Shown here piece after piece: positions 34,504-46,938 of a DNA stretch of 64,000 nucleotides. The stretch is taken from the NCBI GenBank assembly GCA_963808725.1, contig CAWEGO010000003.1, positions 496,001 to 560,000 of the forward strand, given 5' to 3'. The DNA comes from JAHFUA01 sp963808725. GTDB lineage: Bacteria > Acidobacteriota > Terriglobia > Terriglobales > Acidobacteriaceae. The position numbers and the translations under genes were made by a program. A model generated the notes under the pieces. It was not told the DNA's origin, did not search any database, and was given only the letters and a program-made list of their open reading frames with translations. Every line of letters starts with the position of its first letter. Position 1 is the stretch's first letter.

Positions 34504-35808
34504 ATGGATGCAGATGCGAGTGATAGAAAGCCTTCCCCGTTGAGCGCCACCGAGACCAAGAACGACTGCACACGCGAGATCGAAGTCGAGGTTCCCGCCG
34601 ATGTGGTAACCCGCGAGACCGGCGTGGTGATCGAGCGCTTCCAGAAGCATGCACGGCTGCCCGGCTTCCGCAAGGGCAAAGTGCCGGCGTCGGTGGTGCG
34701 GCAGCGCTTTCCCGAAGACATCCGCAGCGAGGTGGTGGAATCGCTGGTCCCGCGCTACTTCCGCCAGGAGGTGGAGAAGCGCGGGCTGCAACCGGTCTCG
34801 CAGCCGCGGGTCAGTGACCTGCACGTGGCCGACGGCGAGCCGCTGCGCTTCAAGGCCAGCTTCGAGATTATGCCCGAGGTGCGGGTCTCCGGATACGAAG
34901 AGCTGCGCGCGGAGAAGACCGACACCAGTATCTCCGACCAGGAGGTCGAGGAAGCGCTGGGCCGGCTGCGCGAGCAGCACGCCACCTACACCGCGGTGGA
35001 CGAGCGCGAACTGCGCGACGGCGATTTCGCCCAAGTGGCGCTGGTGGGCACGCCCGAGTCCGCCGAGGGCAAACCTGTCACCATGGACGACGTGCTGGTG
35101 GAGATCGGCGGTCCCACCACGGTGCGCGACTTCAGCGAGAACCTGCGGGGCGCGCGCCCCGGCGAAGAGCGCCGCTTCGACGTCACCTATCCGGAAGATT
35201 TTTCCGACCAGCGGCTGGCGGGCAAAAAGCTCGCCTACGCCATCACGGTGAAGGGCATCAAGCAGAAGGTGCTGCCTGAGCTCAACGACGATTTTGCCAA
35301 GGAGACGGGCGAGCTGCAGTCGCTCGACGAGCTCAAAGCCAAGATCCGCGAGCAGCTCGAAGCAGAGAAGAAGCACAACGCCGAACATGCCGCCAAGGAC
35401 AAGCTGGTGGAGGAACTGGTCCGCCGCAACGATTTCCCGATTCCGGAAGCGCTGGTAGATCGCCAGGTGGACGCGCGCCTGGAGCGCGGGCTGCGGGCGC
35501 TGGCGGCCCAGGGCATGCGCACCGAAGACATGAAGAAAATGGACTTCTCGCGCCTGCGGGCGGGCCAGCGCGAGGCCGCGCTGCGCGAGGTGAAGGCCTC
35601 GTTGCTGCTGGAAAAGATCGCCGACCAGGAGAAAATCGAGGTCAGCGACGAGGAGGTCGGCAAGGAGATCGAGTCACTGGCCAAGCAGATGCAGCAGACG
35701 CCGGAGGCCGTCCGCGCTCGTTTGACACGCGATGGAGCGCTGGATAGAATCCGGAACAGAATCCGCCACGAAAAGACCCTCGACTTTCTTTACCGCCGCT
35801 CGGCATGA
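34504..35808 (+). CDS. tig: Trigger factor
   Basis: 434 residues, ribosome-associated chaperone. The ribosome-binding signature is GFRKGKVP near residue 58-65. The middle FKBP-like domain spans about 160-245 (DGDFAQVALVGTP...FDVTYPEDFSDQRLAGK), and the helical C-terminal arms follow. First gene of the tig-clpP-clpX group; clpP begins 83 bases later. The ATG at 34504 gives a family-normal length, although its first 18 residues are less conserved. Confidence 0.95.
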   Translation: MDADASDRKPSPLSATETKNDCTREIEVEVPADVVTRETGVVIERFQKHARLPGFRKGKVPASVVRQRFPEDIRSEVVESLVPRYFRQEVEKRGLQPVSQPRVSDLHVADGEPLRFKASFEIMPEVRVSGYEELRAEKTDTSISDQEVEEALGRLREQHATYTAVDERELRDGDFAQVALVGTPESAEGKPVTMDDVLVEIGGPTTVRDFSENLRGARPGEERRFDVTYPEDFSDQRLAGKKLAYAITVKGIKQKVLPELNDDFAKETGELQSLDELKAKIREQLEAEKKHNAEHAAKDKLVEELVRRNDFPIPEALVDRQVDARLERGLRALAAQGMRTEDMKKMDFSRLRAGQREAALREVKASLLLEKIADQEKIEVSDEEVGKEIESLAKQMQQTPEAVRARLTRDGALDRIRNRIRHEKTLDFLYRRSA

Positions 35809-35891
35809 TGCCGGCGGTTGTTCAAGCTCCCCCGGCCTCACCCCCGCGCAGGGGTGAAGTGTCATGGCGGGTCAACGTGAAAGAGGAACAT

Positions 35892-36479
35892 ATGGCGCTG
35901 GTACCGATGGTGGTCGAGCAGACCAGCCGCGGCGAACGTGCGTACGACATCTATTCCCGCCTGCTGCGGGACAACATCATCTTCCTGGGCACGCCGGTGG
36001 ATGACACCATCGCCAATCTGGTGATCGCACAGTTGCTCTTCCTCGAAGCCGAGGACCCGGAGAAGGACATGTCCCTGTACATCAACTCGCCGGGCGGCTC
36101 CATTACTGCGGGCATGGCGATCTATGACACCATGCAGTTCATCCGCCCGGATGTGGTGACCATCTGCATCGGGCAGGCGGCCTCGATGGGGGCGCTGCTG
36201 CTCTGCGCCGGAGCTCCCGGCAAACGCTATGCTCTGCCGGGCGCCCGCATCCTGATCCACCAGCCCTCCATGGGCGGGCTCTCCGGGCAGGCGACGGATA
36301 TCGATATCCACGCCCGCGAGATCCTGCGCATGCGAGAGATAACCAACCAGCTACTGGCCAAGCATACCGGCCAGAAACTTGATAAAGTCGAGAAGGACGT
36401 GGAGCGCGATTTCATCATGAACGCGCAGCAAAGCAAGGAATACGGGATCATCGACGAGATCATCTACAAGCACAAATGA
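35892..36479 (+). CDS. clpP: ATP-dependent Clp protease proteolytic subunit
   Basis: 195 residues from ATG 35892, chosen because AAGAGG precedes it and MALVPMVVEQTSRGER is the usual N-terminus. Catalytic Ser in GQAASMGALLL, His in RILIHQPSMGG, Asp in ATDIDIHA. Forms the tetradecameric barrel that degrades substrates unfolded by ClpX, encoded 52 bases downstream. Confidence 0.97.
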   Translation: MALVPMVVEQTSRGERAYDIYSRLLRDNIIFLGTPVDDTIANLVIAQLLFLEAEDPEKDMSLYINSPGGSITAGMAIYDTMQFIRPDVVTICIGQAASMGALLLCAGAPGKRYALPGARILIHQPSMGGLSGQATDIDIHAREILRMREITNQLLAKHTGQKLDKVEKDVERDFIMNAQQSKEYGIIDEIIYKHK

Positions 36480-36531
36480 CAAGGAGCACACGTCCTCCCA
36501 GGGATGGGTCTAGGTAGTAAGGAGTAACCAC

Positions 36532-37809
<1,278 letters not shown>

Positions 37810-37814
37810 GAGCA

Positions 37815-37846
37815 GGTTTCAAAGTTTCAAGGTTGCAAGGTTGTAA
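37815..37846 (+). repeat. Octamer array 8
   Basis: Four 8-base units five bases after the clpX stop: ggtttcaa, agtttcaa, ggttgcaa, ggttgtaa. Same style as the heptamer arrays but with an 8-base period; it runs directly into the terminator stem. Confidence 0.65.
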
Positions 37847-37870
37847 GCCGCGCAAAAAGCGCGGCTTTTC
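37846..37870 (+). terminator. Rho-independent terminator after clpX
   Basis: Perfect 8-bp stem AGCCGCGC / GCGCGGCT with an AAAAA loop and a TTTT run. Confidence 0.88.
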
Positions 37871-37893
37871 TCGTGGGGCCCTCTCGCCTGATC

Positions 37894-38448
37894 TCAACCG
37901 TAATTCCACCACTCATTATGAATGAAGGCCAGCGCAGCCAGAAGGGGCCATACCTTCACGCCGGGTTTGATGAGGACATGCCATACCATCTTGGATGGCC
38001 CCAACACGACCCAGACCTCCGCGCCGTCGTTGGATTCGCCGTAGAATCGGATGGTGTACAGCGGCATGCGAAAGGTCCACGAGTTCACTCCGTCGATGAA
38101 GACGGAGTACTTGTTGCGGAAAATGCTGCGCATCCGTATGCTGCCGATGACTTTGCCTGACTCGATGACGTCGAACGCCGGCGGAATAAAGCTGGCTCGG
38201 CGTATGATCACTTCCTGATCATTGTCTCGCCCGGTAACGACGAAATCCGCCTTGTTGAACGGATTTCTAGCAGTGCGGCCAGTGACATTCCTCCGGATCC
38301 CATATCGCCAACGAATGGTGTCTTGCTCATCCCGGAATTCCCATATTGCGCCGCTGTGACCTCCCCGATCAACGGCACAGGTGAACTTGGCGCCGTGCGC
38401 GATGCTCTCTTCGTTTGGGGCAATGGCTCGCCATATATAGTTTCTCAT
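37894..38448 (-). CDS. Hypothetical protein, possibly LURP-one/Tubby-like barrel
   Basis: 184 residues from ATG 38448, eight bases after the peroxiredoxin stop. No signal peptide or membrane helix. The middle alternates short strands (VIIRRASFIPPAFDVIESG, VIGSIRMRSIFRNKYSVF) and the pattern of a basic-aromatic strand ending WHVLIKPGVK. This recalls the single-domain beta-barrels of LURP-one/scramblase-like proteins, but I cannot confirm it. Probably co-transcribed with the peroxiredoxin gene. Confidence 0.6.
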   Translation of the reverse strand: MRNYIWRAIAPNEESIAHGAKFTCAVDRGGHSGAIWEFRDEQDTIRWRYGIRRNVTGRTARNPFNKADFVVTGRDNDQEVIIRRASFIPPAFDVIESGKVIGSIRMRSIFRNKYSVFIDGVNSWTFRMPLYTIRFYGESNDGAEVWVVLGPSKMVWHVLIKPGVKVWPLLAALAFIHNEWWNYG

Positions 38449-38455
38449 CACGCTT

Positions 38456-39022
38456 TCACCGCTCGGTTCTAAGCCACCCCAGCACCTCCTCCGCGTTCTT
38501 GTCCGGCGGGAACACCGGGTAGAACACCTTGGTGATGCGGCCGTCATCCGCCACCCACGCCAGGCGCTTGAGCAGGATCTCGCCAGCGACCGTGAACGTG
38601 GGCAGCTTGAGGGCCCGCGTCAGCTCGAGCTTCGCATCACTGAGCACAGGAAACGGCACGTGCAGCCGTTCAGCCATTTCCTGCTGGTACGCCGTATCTT
38701 GCGTACTCAGGCCATACACCGCGCATCCCAACGCCTGAAATTCCTTGTGCAGATCACGAAATCCGCAGGTGTGCGGAGTGCATCCGCGGGCGCCGGGGAT
38801 CATGTCCCAATTGGGCGTGAGCGGAGCTTCCCCGGGCTTGCCGGTGCGTGGGTAGACGAAGACGACCGCGCGTCCACGCTGGGCGGAAAGGTCCACCACG
38901 CCGCCCGTGGTCGCGGCAAGAGCAATCGACGGCAATCTCATGCCTGTTAGGTGAGCGGCGGCGCCGTCGTCGGTGGGAACGGGCAGTCCCGCGGGCAGGC
39001 TTGTCCAGTTCTGGGAATGCAT
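38456..39022 (-). CDS. Peroxiredoxin (AhpC/TSA-redoxin family)
   Basis: 188 residues from ATG 39022. Thioredoxin fold with VVFVYPRTGKPG, then a CxxxxC site in ARGCTPHTCGFRD, so peroxidatic and resolving cysteines are five apart, as in PrxQ-type enzymes. LSTQDTAYQQEMAERLHVPF is the typical family follow-on. Reduces peroxides. It and the hypothetical gene interrupt the clpX-lon order on the opposite strand. Confidence 0.88.
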   Translation of the reverse strand: MHSQNWTSLPAGLPVPTDDGAAAHLTGMRLPSIALAATTGGVVDLSAQRGRAVVFVYPRTGKPGEAPLTPNWDMIPGARGCTPHTCGFRDLHKEFQALGCAVYGLSTQDTAYQQEMAERLHVPFPVLSDAKLELTRALKLPTFTVAGEILLKRLAWVADDGRITKVFYPVFPPDKNAEEVLGWLRTER

Positions 39023-39219
39023 TTTCTGGCTCCGTGGAAAAGATATCACGCCCTGGCAAAGCCCCGCCGGGAGTAACCGTAGTGGTGCTTCCGTGGTGCA
39101 CTTTCGTCATGGGTTTTTGAGTACAACCGTGTCTTCTGGTACACCTGTTGCGCGCCGCAAAACCTGATATATTGGCTTGGACAGTCTGCAGGAACGCATC
39201 CCCACAGGTAAAGGGTGGT

Positions 39220-41640
<2,421 letters not shown>

Positions 41641-41641
<1 letters not shown>

Positions 41642-41675
41642 GTACCAAGCACCCAGTACCCAGTATCAAGCAAAG
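41641..41675 (+). repeat. Heptamer array 9
   Basis: Five units starting on the last base of the lon stop codon: agtacca, agcaccc, agtaccc, agtatca, agcaaag. Same core as array 5a. Confidence 0.7.
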
Positions 41676-41734
41676 GCCTGCGAAAGTGGGCCTTGCTCGG
41701 CCACCCGCAGCCACCAATCGTCATCCAAGCTTGT

Positions 41735-41884
41735 ATGTGTGCCATAGCCGTACGCCGACGAGGCGGTGGGTGGGTCGTCATTGTCGCAGTCCTCATCGTC
41801 CTCCTGTGTTTTGTGGCTCTGTTTGCCTGGACCAGGCACTCTTTCCACCAGCCATCGGCTGCGCCGATGCACGATTCGCGATAG
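41735..41884 (+). CDS. Possible small membrane protein
   Basis: 49 residues from ATG 41735: a basic head (AVRRRGGG), one helix (WVVIVAVLIVLLCFVALFAW) and a short polar tail. No good ribosome site is visible, and there is no family to compare with, so it may not be real. Confidence 0.3.
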   Translation: MCAIAVRRRGGGWVVIVAVLIVLLCFVALFAWTRHSFHQPSAAPMHDSR

Positions 41885-41915
41885 AGGGGATATCGCGCTC
41901 ACACCCCGGTCCCGT

Positions 41916-42224
41916 CTACCGCGCCGGCCTCATCTCCGGCTTCAACGGCAGCGACGAGACCACGTGGCCCTGCTCGTCGAAGAAGCTCAGCCGCGGGCCG
42001 TCTTCGCTGATCGCCATCCGCGCCCGGATCTGTCCGTCGGCGTCACGCAGGATAAAGTTCTGGGCCTCGACGCTGCGTGCTTTCACGAGAAACGGCTGCG
42101 CATAATCGAACCCTGCCAGCAGCAGCACCAGGCAGGCCAGCAACAGCACCAGCGCGGCCAGCTTCCAGCGGCGGTTTCCCCGCTCCAGGCGCTCCATTCG
42201 TTGAATCAATTCGTTTTCCTGCAT
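41916..42224 (-). CDS. Small single-pass membrane protein
   Basis: 102 residues from ATG 42224, with GGAGG seven bases before. N-terminal short coiled stretch (ELIQRMERLERGNRRWK), one membrane helix (LAALVLLLACLVLLLAGF), then a soluble tail with a repeated strand pattern (AQNFILRDADGQIRARMAI, LSFFDEQGHVVSSLPL). The tail recalls short exported beta-repeat modules seen in many acidobacterial hypothetical proteins. Function unknown. Confidence 0.65.
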   Translation of the reverse strand: MQENELIQRMERLERGNRRWKLAALVLLLACLVLLLAGFDYAQPFLVKARSVEAQNFILRDADGQIRARMAISEDGPRLSFFDEQGHVVSSLPLKPEMRPAR

Positions 42225-42356
42225 CGACACACCTCCAGTTAGGGAGAGAACGAGCCCATCGGCGCTTCTTGCGCCTCATTTGCACGATTCCGCAGGGAAC
42301 AATAAAATCAGCTTGCCTGCTACGCTTTGAACCAATCACCAACCACTGACGAGTCC

Positions 42357-44857
42357 ATGGCCACTTCCACCCTTGCCTCCACCTCCCGACGTAACGGCAC
42401 GCTGGCGCGCGTCGTCGGCCTGGTGTTGGCGCTGGTTATTGTACTGATCCTGGGCGCAGCCGGGTGGTGCTACCTTCAATGGCACGCTGCCTTGCCTCAG
42501 GTTGACGGCCAAGTGCGCGTCGAAGGCCTATCAGCGCCGGTCAGTGTCCTGCGCGACGCGCAAGGTGTGCCCCACATCCGCGCCGCCAATCTTCACGACC
42601 TGATGTTTGCGCAAGGGTACGTTACCGCTCAGGACCGCCTGTGGCAGATGGACGCGCTCCGCCGAGCGGCGCTGGGCGAGCTGGCCGAGATCGTGGGACC
42701 AGCGGCGGTGGAGCGCGATCGCCAGCAGCGGCTGCTGCTGATCCGCTCGACCGCAGAGCGCGCGTTCGATGCGCTTCCCGCCTCGACTCGCGAGTCCTTC
42801 CAAGCCTACGCGAGCGGTGTGAATGCGTTCATCGCCTCGCATCGCGGCCGCCTGCCAGTGGAGTTTCGGCTGCTGCGATACGCGCCACGCGCCTGGACTC
42901 CGAATGACAGTCTCGCGCTCGGGCTTTTCCTCCACCAGATGCTCACGCACGGACAGTATCGCCGGCAGTTGGGCCGGGAAAAGATCCTGGCCAAGCTGGG
43001 TCCGGAATTGACAGCCGACCTCTATCCCAATTCCTCGTTGCATGACCATCCGCCGGGCGCAGAAGCCGCACGCCTCGACCAGGAATCCGACGAGGACGAG
43101 GACGATGACGACGACGATGCGCCCCCAGTGATGCGCACGACACTGGAGGGTGCCCCACCCAAGCCTCTTTTGCTTGGGTGGGGGTCTTCGGTCGATTCCG
43201 ATTGGTTTTCCGCTGAGCTCCCCGGTGGCTCGAACGACTGGGTGGTCTCGGGCGCGCACACCGTTTCCGGCAAGCCGCTGCTCTCGAATGACATGCATCT
43301 GCAGCAGCAGATGCCGAGCCTGTGGTACGAGGCGCAGTTGGAAATCGCGGCTGCCGGCTCGAGCGCGCCACCCTTCGATGTGGCTGGATTCACCCTGCCC
43401 GGGATGCCGTTCGTGCTCGTCGGCCACAACCAGCGCATCGCGTGGGGCGTGACCAACCTCGGCGGCGATGTCGAAGACCTCTTCATCGAGACCTTCAACG
43501 CGCAAGGCGAATACCAGACGCCTGAAGGCTGGAAGAAGCCCGAGATCCGCCACGAGACCATCCGCGTCAAAGGCAAGCCCGATGCTGCGCTCGACGTGGT
43601 GGTCACGCGCCACGGGCCGGTGATCAGTGACTTGATTCCGGGGGAGACGCGCAAGCTGGCGCTGCAATGGGCGCCGCTCAAAGATCCGGCGTTCGTAAGT
43701 TATCCCTTCTTCGAAATCGATTCGGCGCAGAACTGGGAGGAGTTTCGGCGGGCGCTCTCCATAATGGGCGGGCCTTCGGGGAATTTCGTCTATGCCGATG
43801 TCGACGGACACATCGGCTACCAGGCCGAAGGACGCATCCCGCTGCGTGCCTCGCCCACCAATGACGTGCCTGTCGCCGGCAACGACAACGCCCACGAGTG
43901 GACCGGCGTGGTGCCGTTCGACAAGCTGCCCAGCGTCTTCGATCCGCCCTCGGGAATCATCGCCACCGCCAACGCGCGCATCACGCCCGACGGTTACCCC
44001 TATCCGCTGAGCAGCGAGTGGATGGCCCCCTTCCGCACCGAGCGCATCTATCGCGTGCTGCAGTCGGGAAGACAATTCGCGCCCGAGGACATGCTGGCGC
44101 TGGAGATGGACGTTCGAGTCGGAGTTCGACCACTTCTGCGCCGAGCGCTTCGTGTATGCCGTCGACCACGCCAGGCAGCCTTCCCCGCGCGCCCGCGCCG
44201 CCGCTGACCTGATGCGCTCATGGGACGGCCAGGTCACCGTGGATTCGGCGGCTCCGACGCTCACCCTGGGGGCGCGCACCGAGCTTTGGCGCATGCTGCT
44301 CGAACCCAAGCTGGGCGCGGACTACAAGCTTTACCGTTGGGGCATGCAGTCGGTGGCGCTGGAGAACATCCTGTTGCGGCAGCCTCCGCGCTGGCTGCCT
44401 GCCAACTATCCAAACTATGACGAGTTGCTCACGGCCGCCGTCGAGGCCGTGGTCGCTAGTCCGGAGGCGCCCAAGTCGCTTAGTACCTGGACCTGGGGAA
44501 AGGCGCGACCCATGTGGCTTGAGCACCCCATCCTGGGCAAAATCCCGCTGCTCGGCCGTTGGGCCGGCCCGGGACGCTACCAGGCCGCGGGCGACGGCTA
44601 TACCGTCAAGCAGATGGGACACGGAGAGGCGCACGCGTCCCAGCTAGCGCCTTCCGAGCGCATGACCGTGGATTTTGCCAATCTCGACGCCAGCACCATG
44701 AACATCGTCACCGGACAATCCGGGCAGAGTCTTCAGCCCGCACTACCTCGATCAGTGGAAGTCCTGGGCGGAGGGCCGCAGCTTTGTCTTTCCCTTCAGC
44801 GACGGGGCGGTGGATCGGGCGAAGCGGCATGAACTGCGGCTGGAGCCGGCGCGATAG
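42357..44857 (+). CDS. Penicillin acylase family Ntn-hydrolase, two frameshifts
   Basis: Corrected length 832 residues. N-terminal membrane helix (VVGLVLALVIVLILGAAG). Alpha-chain begins with VRVEGLSAPVSVLRDAQGVPH. The autoproteolytic beta-chain Ser is Ser292 in PGGSNDWVVSG, followed by the usual LLSNDMHL and NFVYADVDGHIGYQ. The frame shifts at about 44112-44120 (EMDV to SEFDHFCAERF) and at about 44727-44730 (GQSGQ to FSPHYLDQW), each by one extra base; the true end is TAG 44855. The start could also be ATG 42327. Substrates of relatives are penicillins or acyl-homoserine lactones. It may be a pseudogene or carry base errors. Confidence 0.88.
43153..43183. repeat. REP-like palindrome inside the acylase gene
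   Basis: CCCCACCCAAGC and GCTTGGGTGGGG form a perfect 12-bp stem with a 7-base CTCTTTT loop. It encodes part of the APPKPLLLGWGSS stretch in the linker between alpha and beta chains, about 15 codons before the nucleophilic Ser. Its GC-rich, hairpin form is unlike the surrounding codons and fits an inserted extragenic palindrome. Confidence 0.75.
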
Positions 44858-44938
44858 ACATTACCCGAGTCGGTGTAGGCTCTTGCCCGTCACGGCGGGG
44901 GTGTTTGTGGGTATTCATCGTCAAAGGCGATAAGGGTG

Positions 44939-45406
44939 TCAGGCCAAGTGGGTGGCCTGCCATTCCCGCAGGCTGCGGATTTCGCGGGCCAGCAGGTCGG
45001 CGGCCTGGAAGCAGAGGTCGAGCCGCTTGTGGACTAACTCCAGCGCCCGCTCGCGGTCTACAAAGCCGCAAACGCACTCTTCCACAGCTTCGGCAGTCAG
45101 GCTGTAGGGCTGGCCGGAGAATAGCGCGGGCAGGCCCAGCACGTATCCCGGACCTACGGTGCGATAGGGCAGCTTTGGATCGCTGTCGTGCGACAAGGCC
45201 GACAAGCGGACCTTGCCCTGGCGCATCACCAGCACGCCATCCGCCGGTTGTCCCTGGCGGAACAGAATCGCGCCCGCACGGCAGGTATACACGCTGGCGA
45301 TGGCGTCCAGCGCCTCCGCCAGGTCCCGCACGACATCGGCATAAACATCGTTATCGCTTGGCAAAATGAATTTCCCAGCCTCGCCTATTTTGTCCTGTGG
45401 GCGCAC
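44939..45406 (-). CDS. Cyclic-nucleotide-binding-domain protein without HTH
   Basis: 155 residues from GTG 45406. The core is a Crp-type beta-roll (ASVYTCRAGAILFRQGQPAD, VLVMRQGKVRLSALS, YVLGLPALFSGQPYSLTAEA) and the start of the C-helix (ALELVHKRLDLCFQAADLL). It stops where the winged helix of Crp/Fnr should begin, so it cannot bind DNA by itself. Residues of the phosphate cassette are not typical, so the ligand is open. It lies divergently to a run of small genes. Confidence 0.8.
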   Translation of the reverse strand: MRPQDKIGEAGKFILPSDNDVYADVVRDLAEALDAIASVYTCRAGAILFRQGQPADGVLVMRQGKVRLSALSHDSDPKLPYRTVGPGYVLGLPALFSGQPYSLTAEAVEECVCGFVDRERALELVHKRLDLCFQAADLLAREIRSLREWQATHLA

Positions 45407-45549
45407 GCCGTGCAGTGATTAAAATCACAACATCGTGTGACGTGGCCGAAGGGCACTCCTCTTTATTTACAAGACTTTACCTTTCCTTGACGTAATCTTT
45501 ACCCGCGCTTGTCATCTCATGGGTTATTACAGTTAGGGTCCAGGCAGTC

Positions 45550-45702
45550 ATGAGCTCGCTTGCCGAAGTCGTGTTGTGGGGTGCACCGCTGATCCTGCTG
45601 AGCTGGGGATTGCTGCTGGGGCTCGGTTGCGCGATGGTCTTCCGCGACGATTATTCGCCGCCCGAAAAACCGCGGCCCTCGGGAATAGGAGCAGAGGCGT
45701 GA
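45550..45702 (+). CDS. 50-residue membrane protein
   Basis: MSSLAEVVLWGAPLILLSW continuing GLLLGLGCAMVFRDDY, with one hydrophobic helix (about 8-30) and an acidic-proline tail (SPPEKPRPSG). Its TGA overlaps the GTG of the next gene (GTGA). Too small to place in a family. Tight coupling with the following gene favours a real gene. Confidence 0.55.
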   Translation: MSSLAEVVLWGAPLILLSWGLLLGLGCAMVFRDDYSPPEKPRPSGIGAEA

Positions 45703-45917
45703 GCCTGTTTGATACAATCCGCCGCCGGGCCGTAGCCGACAGGAAGAATCCCTTGCGGGCGGCGTGGAGTCTGGGACGCGAACTGGTACACTTGGCGGGC
45801 TTGGGGCTGGCCGGCAGTCCGACCGAGATGTCGGCAATCGTGATGTCCGCCGCTTTGGGCTTCCTATTCGACCGGCTGCCGGCGCGGGCAGCCAGCGTGG
45901 TCCTTCGCGCGGATTAG
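45699..45917 (+). CDS. 72-residue protein coupled to the small membrane protein
   Basis: Starts with GTG 45699 overlapping the previous stop. Sequence begins MSLFDTIRRRAVADRKNPLR and has two mildly hydrophobic helices (LVHLAGLGLAGSPTE; SAIVMSAALGFLFDRLP). No family recognised. It may be a peripheral or membrane-associated helper. Confidence 0.55.
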   Translation: MSLFDTIRRRAVADRKNPLRAAWSLGRELVHLAGLGLAGSPTEMSAIVMSAALGFLFDRLPARAASVVLRAD

Positions 45918-45945
45918 CTCCGCGCCCCCAGGATTGGAGTTGCCT

Positions 45946-46263
45946 ATGCCACGCATCGTCTGCATTGATCCCGACGCCGGCCGGGCCGAAGAGCCGGTCA
46001 AAGTGCTGCGCTCCGCCGGTTATGAAGTCATGATGGCCTGCAGCCCGGAAGTAGGCCTGGCGCTGGTGCACCTGTTTCCGCCGGACGTTGTCCTGCTGCA
46101 CTCCGATCTCGCGGAGCAACTCGAGCCGAAGATCCACCTGGCGTGTCCTGCAGTGCCGGTGGTCGTGACCGGAGACAAGCCGGTATCGGTAGACAACCTT
46201 CGCTGGCTGACGGCACACCGCCCCGATGCCACGGCCGAAGACCCCCGCCATCTGTCGCACTGA
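45946..46263 (+). CDS. Degenerate response-regulator receiver-like protein
   Basis: 105 residues. Begins like a receiver domain (PRIVCIDPDAGRAEEPVKVL, then SAGYEVMMACSPEVGLALV). At the phosphorylation strand PPDVVLLHSDL, the expected Asp is His, and the beta-5 Lys is absent (VPVVVTGDK). So it is a pseudo-receiver that may signal without phosphorylation. Starts 28 bases after the 72-residue gene, probably same operon. Confidence 0.65.
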   Translation: MPRIVCIDPDAGRAEEPVKVLRSAGYEVMMACSPEVGLALVHLFPPDVVLLHSDLAEQLEPKIHLACPAVPVVVTGDKPVSVDNLRWLTAHRPDATAEDPRHLSH

Positions 46264-46333
46264 GCCTTTCCCAGGATCCACCGCCGGCGGCGCCCGCGAT
46301 CCGGGCGCGCGCCCGGCTGGCCCTAAAATATTT

Positions 46334-46364
46334 ATCGTTACACGATATCGTTTAGCGATATAAT
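46334..46364 (+). promoter_or_regulatory. Double palindrome operator overlapping a -10 box
   Basis: ATCGT-TAC-ACGAT (46334-46346) and ATATCG-TTTAG-CGATAT (46345-46361) overlap, and TATAAT (46359-46364) overlaps the second. Architecture of a repressor-controlled promoter for the GlsB-like gene; similar ATATCG/CGATAT sites are bound by PadR-type repressors in general, but the regulator is not identified here. A GCAGAAGGC/GCCTTCTTGC hairpin follows in the leader (46372-46395). Confidence 0.6.
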
Positions 46365-46406
46365 CATTGCGGCAGAAGGCTTAAAGCCTTCTTGCGGAGG
46401 TGAGGT

Positions 46407-46709
46407 ATGGCCGTGATTTTCTGGATCACGCTGGGAGCGTTAGTGGGAGCCATCGCCAAGCTGGTGGTGTGGGACACGGATCGGGCCAACTGGTCGGCCA
46501 TCATGCTGCTCAGCATCGTTGGCGGAGTGCTGGGCGGCCGCATCGCCATCTGGCTGTCACCCCTCTCGGATGTGCCCGGGTTTGATTCCGTCAGCATTGT
46601 GCTGGCGCTGGTGGGGGCGGCCGCTCTGCTTTGCCCCTATGGACTGGTGATTGCCCACCGCCGTGCCGAAACCACCGTCGGGGCCGATCACCTGCGGCGC
46701 GCGGCTTAA
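46407..46709 (+). CDS. GlsB/YeaQ/YmgE-family membrane protein
   Basis: 100 residues with three predicted helices and Gly-rich motifs (LGALVGAIAKLVV; SIVGGVLGGRIAIW). Strong ribosome site GGAGGTGAGGT right before ATG 46407. Family members are small stress-response membrane proteins of unknown mechanism. Own promoter/operator at 46334 and terminator-like hairpin at 46733. Confidence 0.8.
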   Translation: MAVIFWITLGALVGAIAKLVVWDTDRANWSAIMLLSIVGGVLGGRIAIWLSPLSDVPGFDSVSIVLALVGAAALLCPYGLVIAHRRAETTVGADHLRRAA

Positions 46710-46732
46710 AGCAGCTTTTTCGGATCGCCCTC

Positions 46733-46758
46733 GGCTGGCGCAGTTTCGGGCGCCAGCC
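46733..46758 (+). terminator. Terminator-like hairpin after GlsB-like gene
   Basis: 9-bp perfect stem GGCTGGCGC / GCGCCAGCC with an 8-base loop, followed by GTTTCTG, a weak T run. Confidence 0.55.
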
Positions 46759-46938
46759 GTTTCTGCGTTAGGGCGGGTCCCTTCCGAAATTCCAATCGTC
46801 CGATCACCGGATGACCCGATGCTCGCTTGACTTTCTGCTCCTACAATGTCATTTCTATTTACTTTTCCCTTCGCGCCGGGGCGCGGACGGAGTGTCCCAC
46901 TTTTGGGGCATGCGGGGAGAAAAGGGAAAGAGGTTCGG

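Noticed and set aside
45188..45418. Small plus-strand frame opposite the cNMP-binding gene
   Set aside because: It is the reverse complement of conserved beta-roll codons and has no start context.
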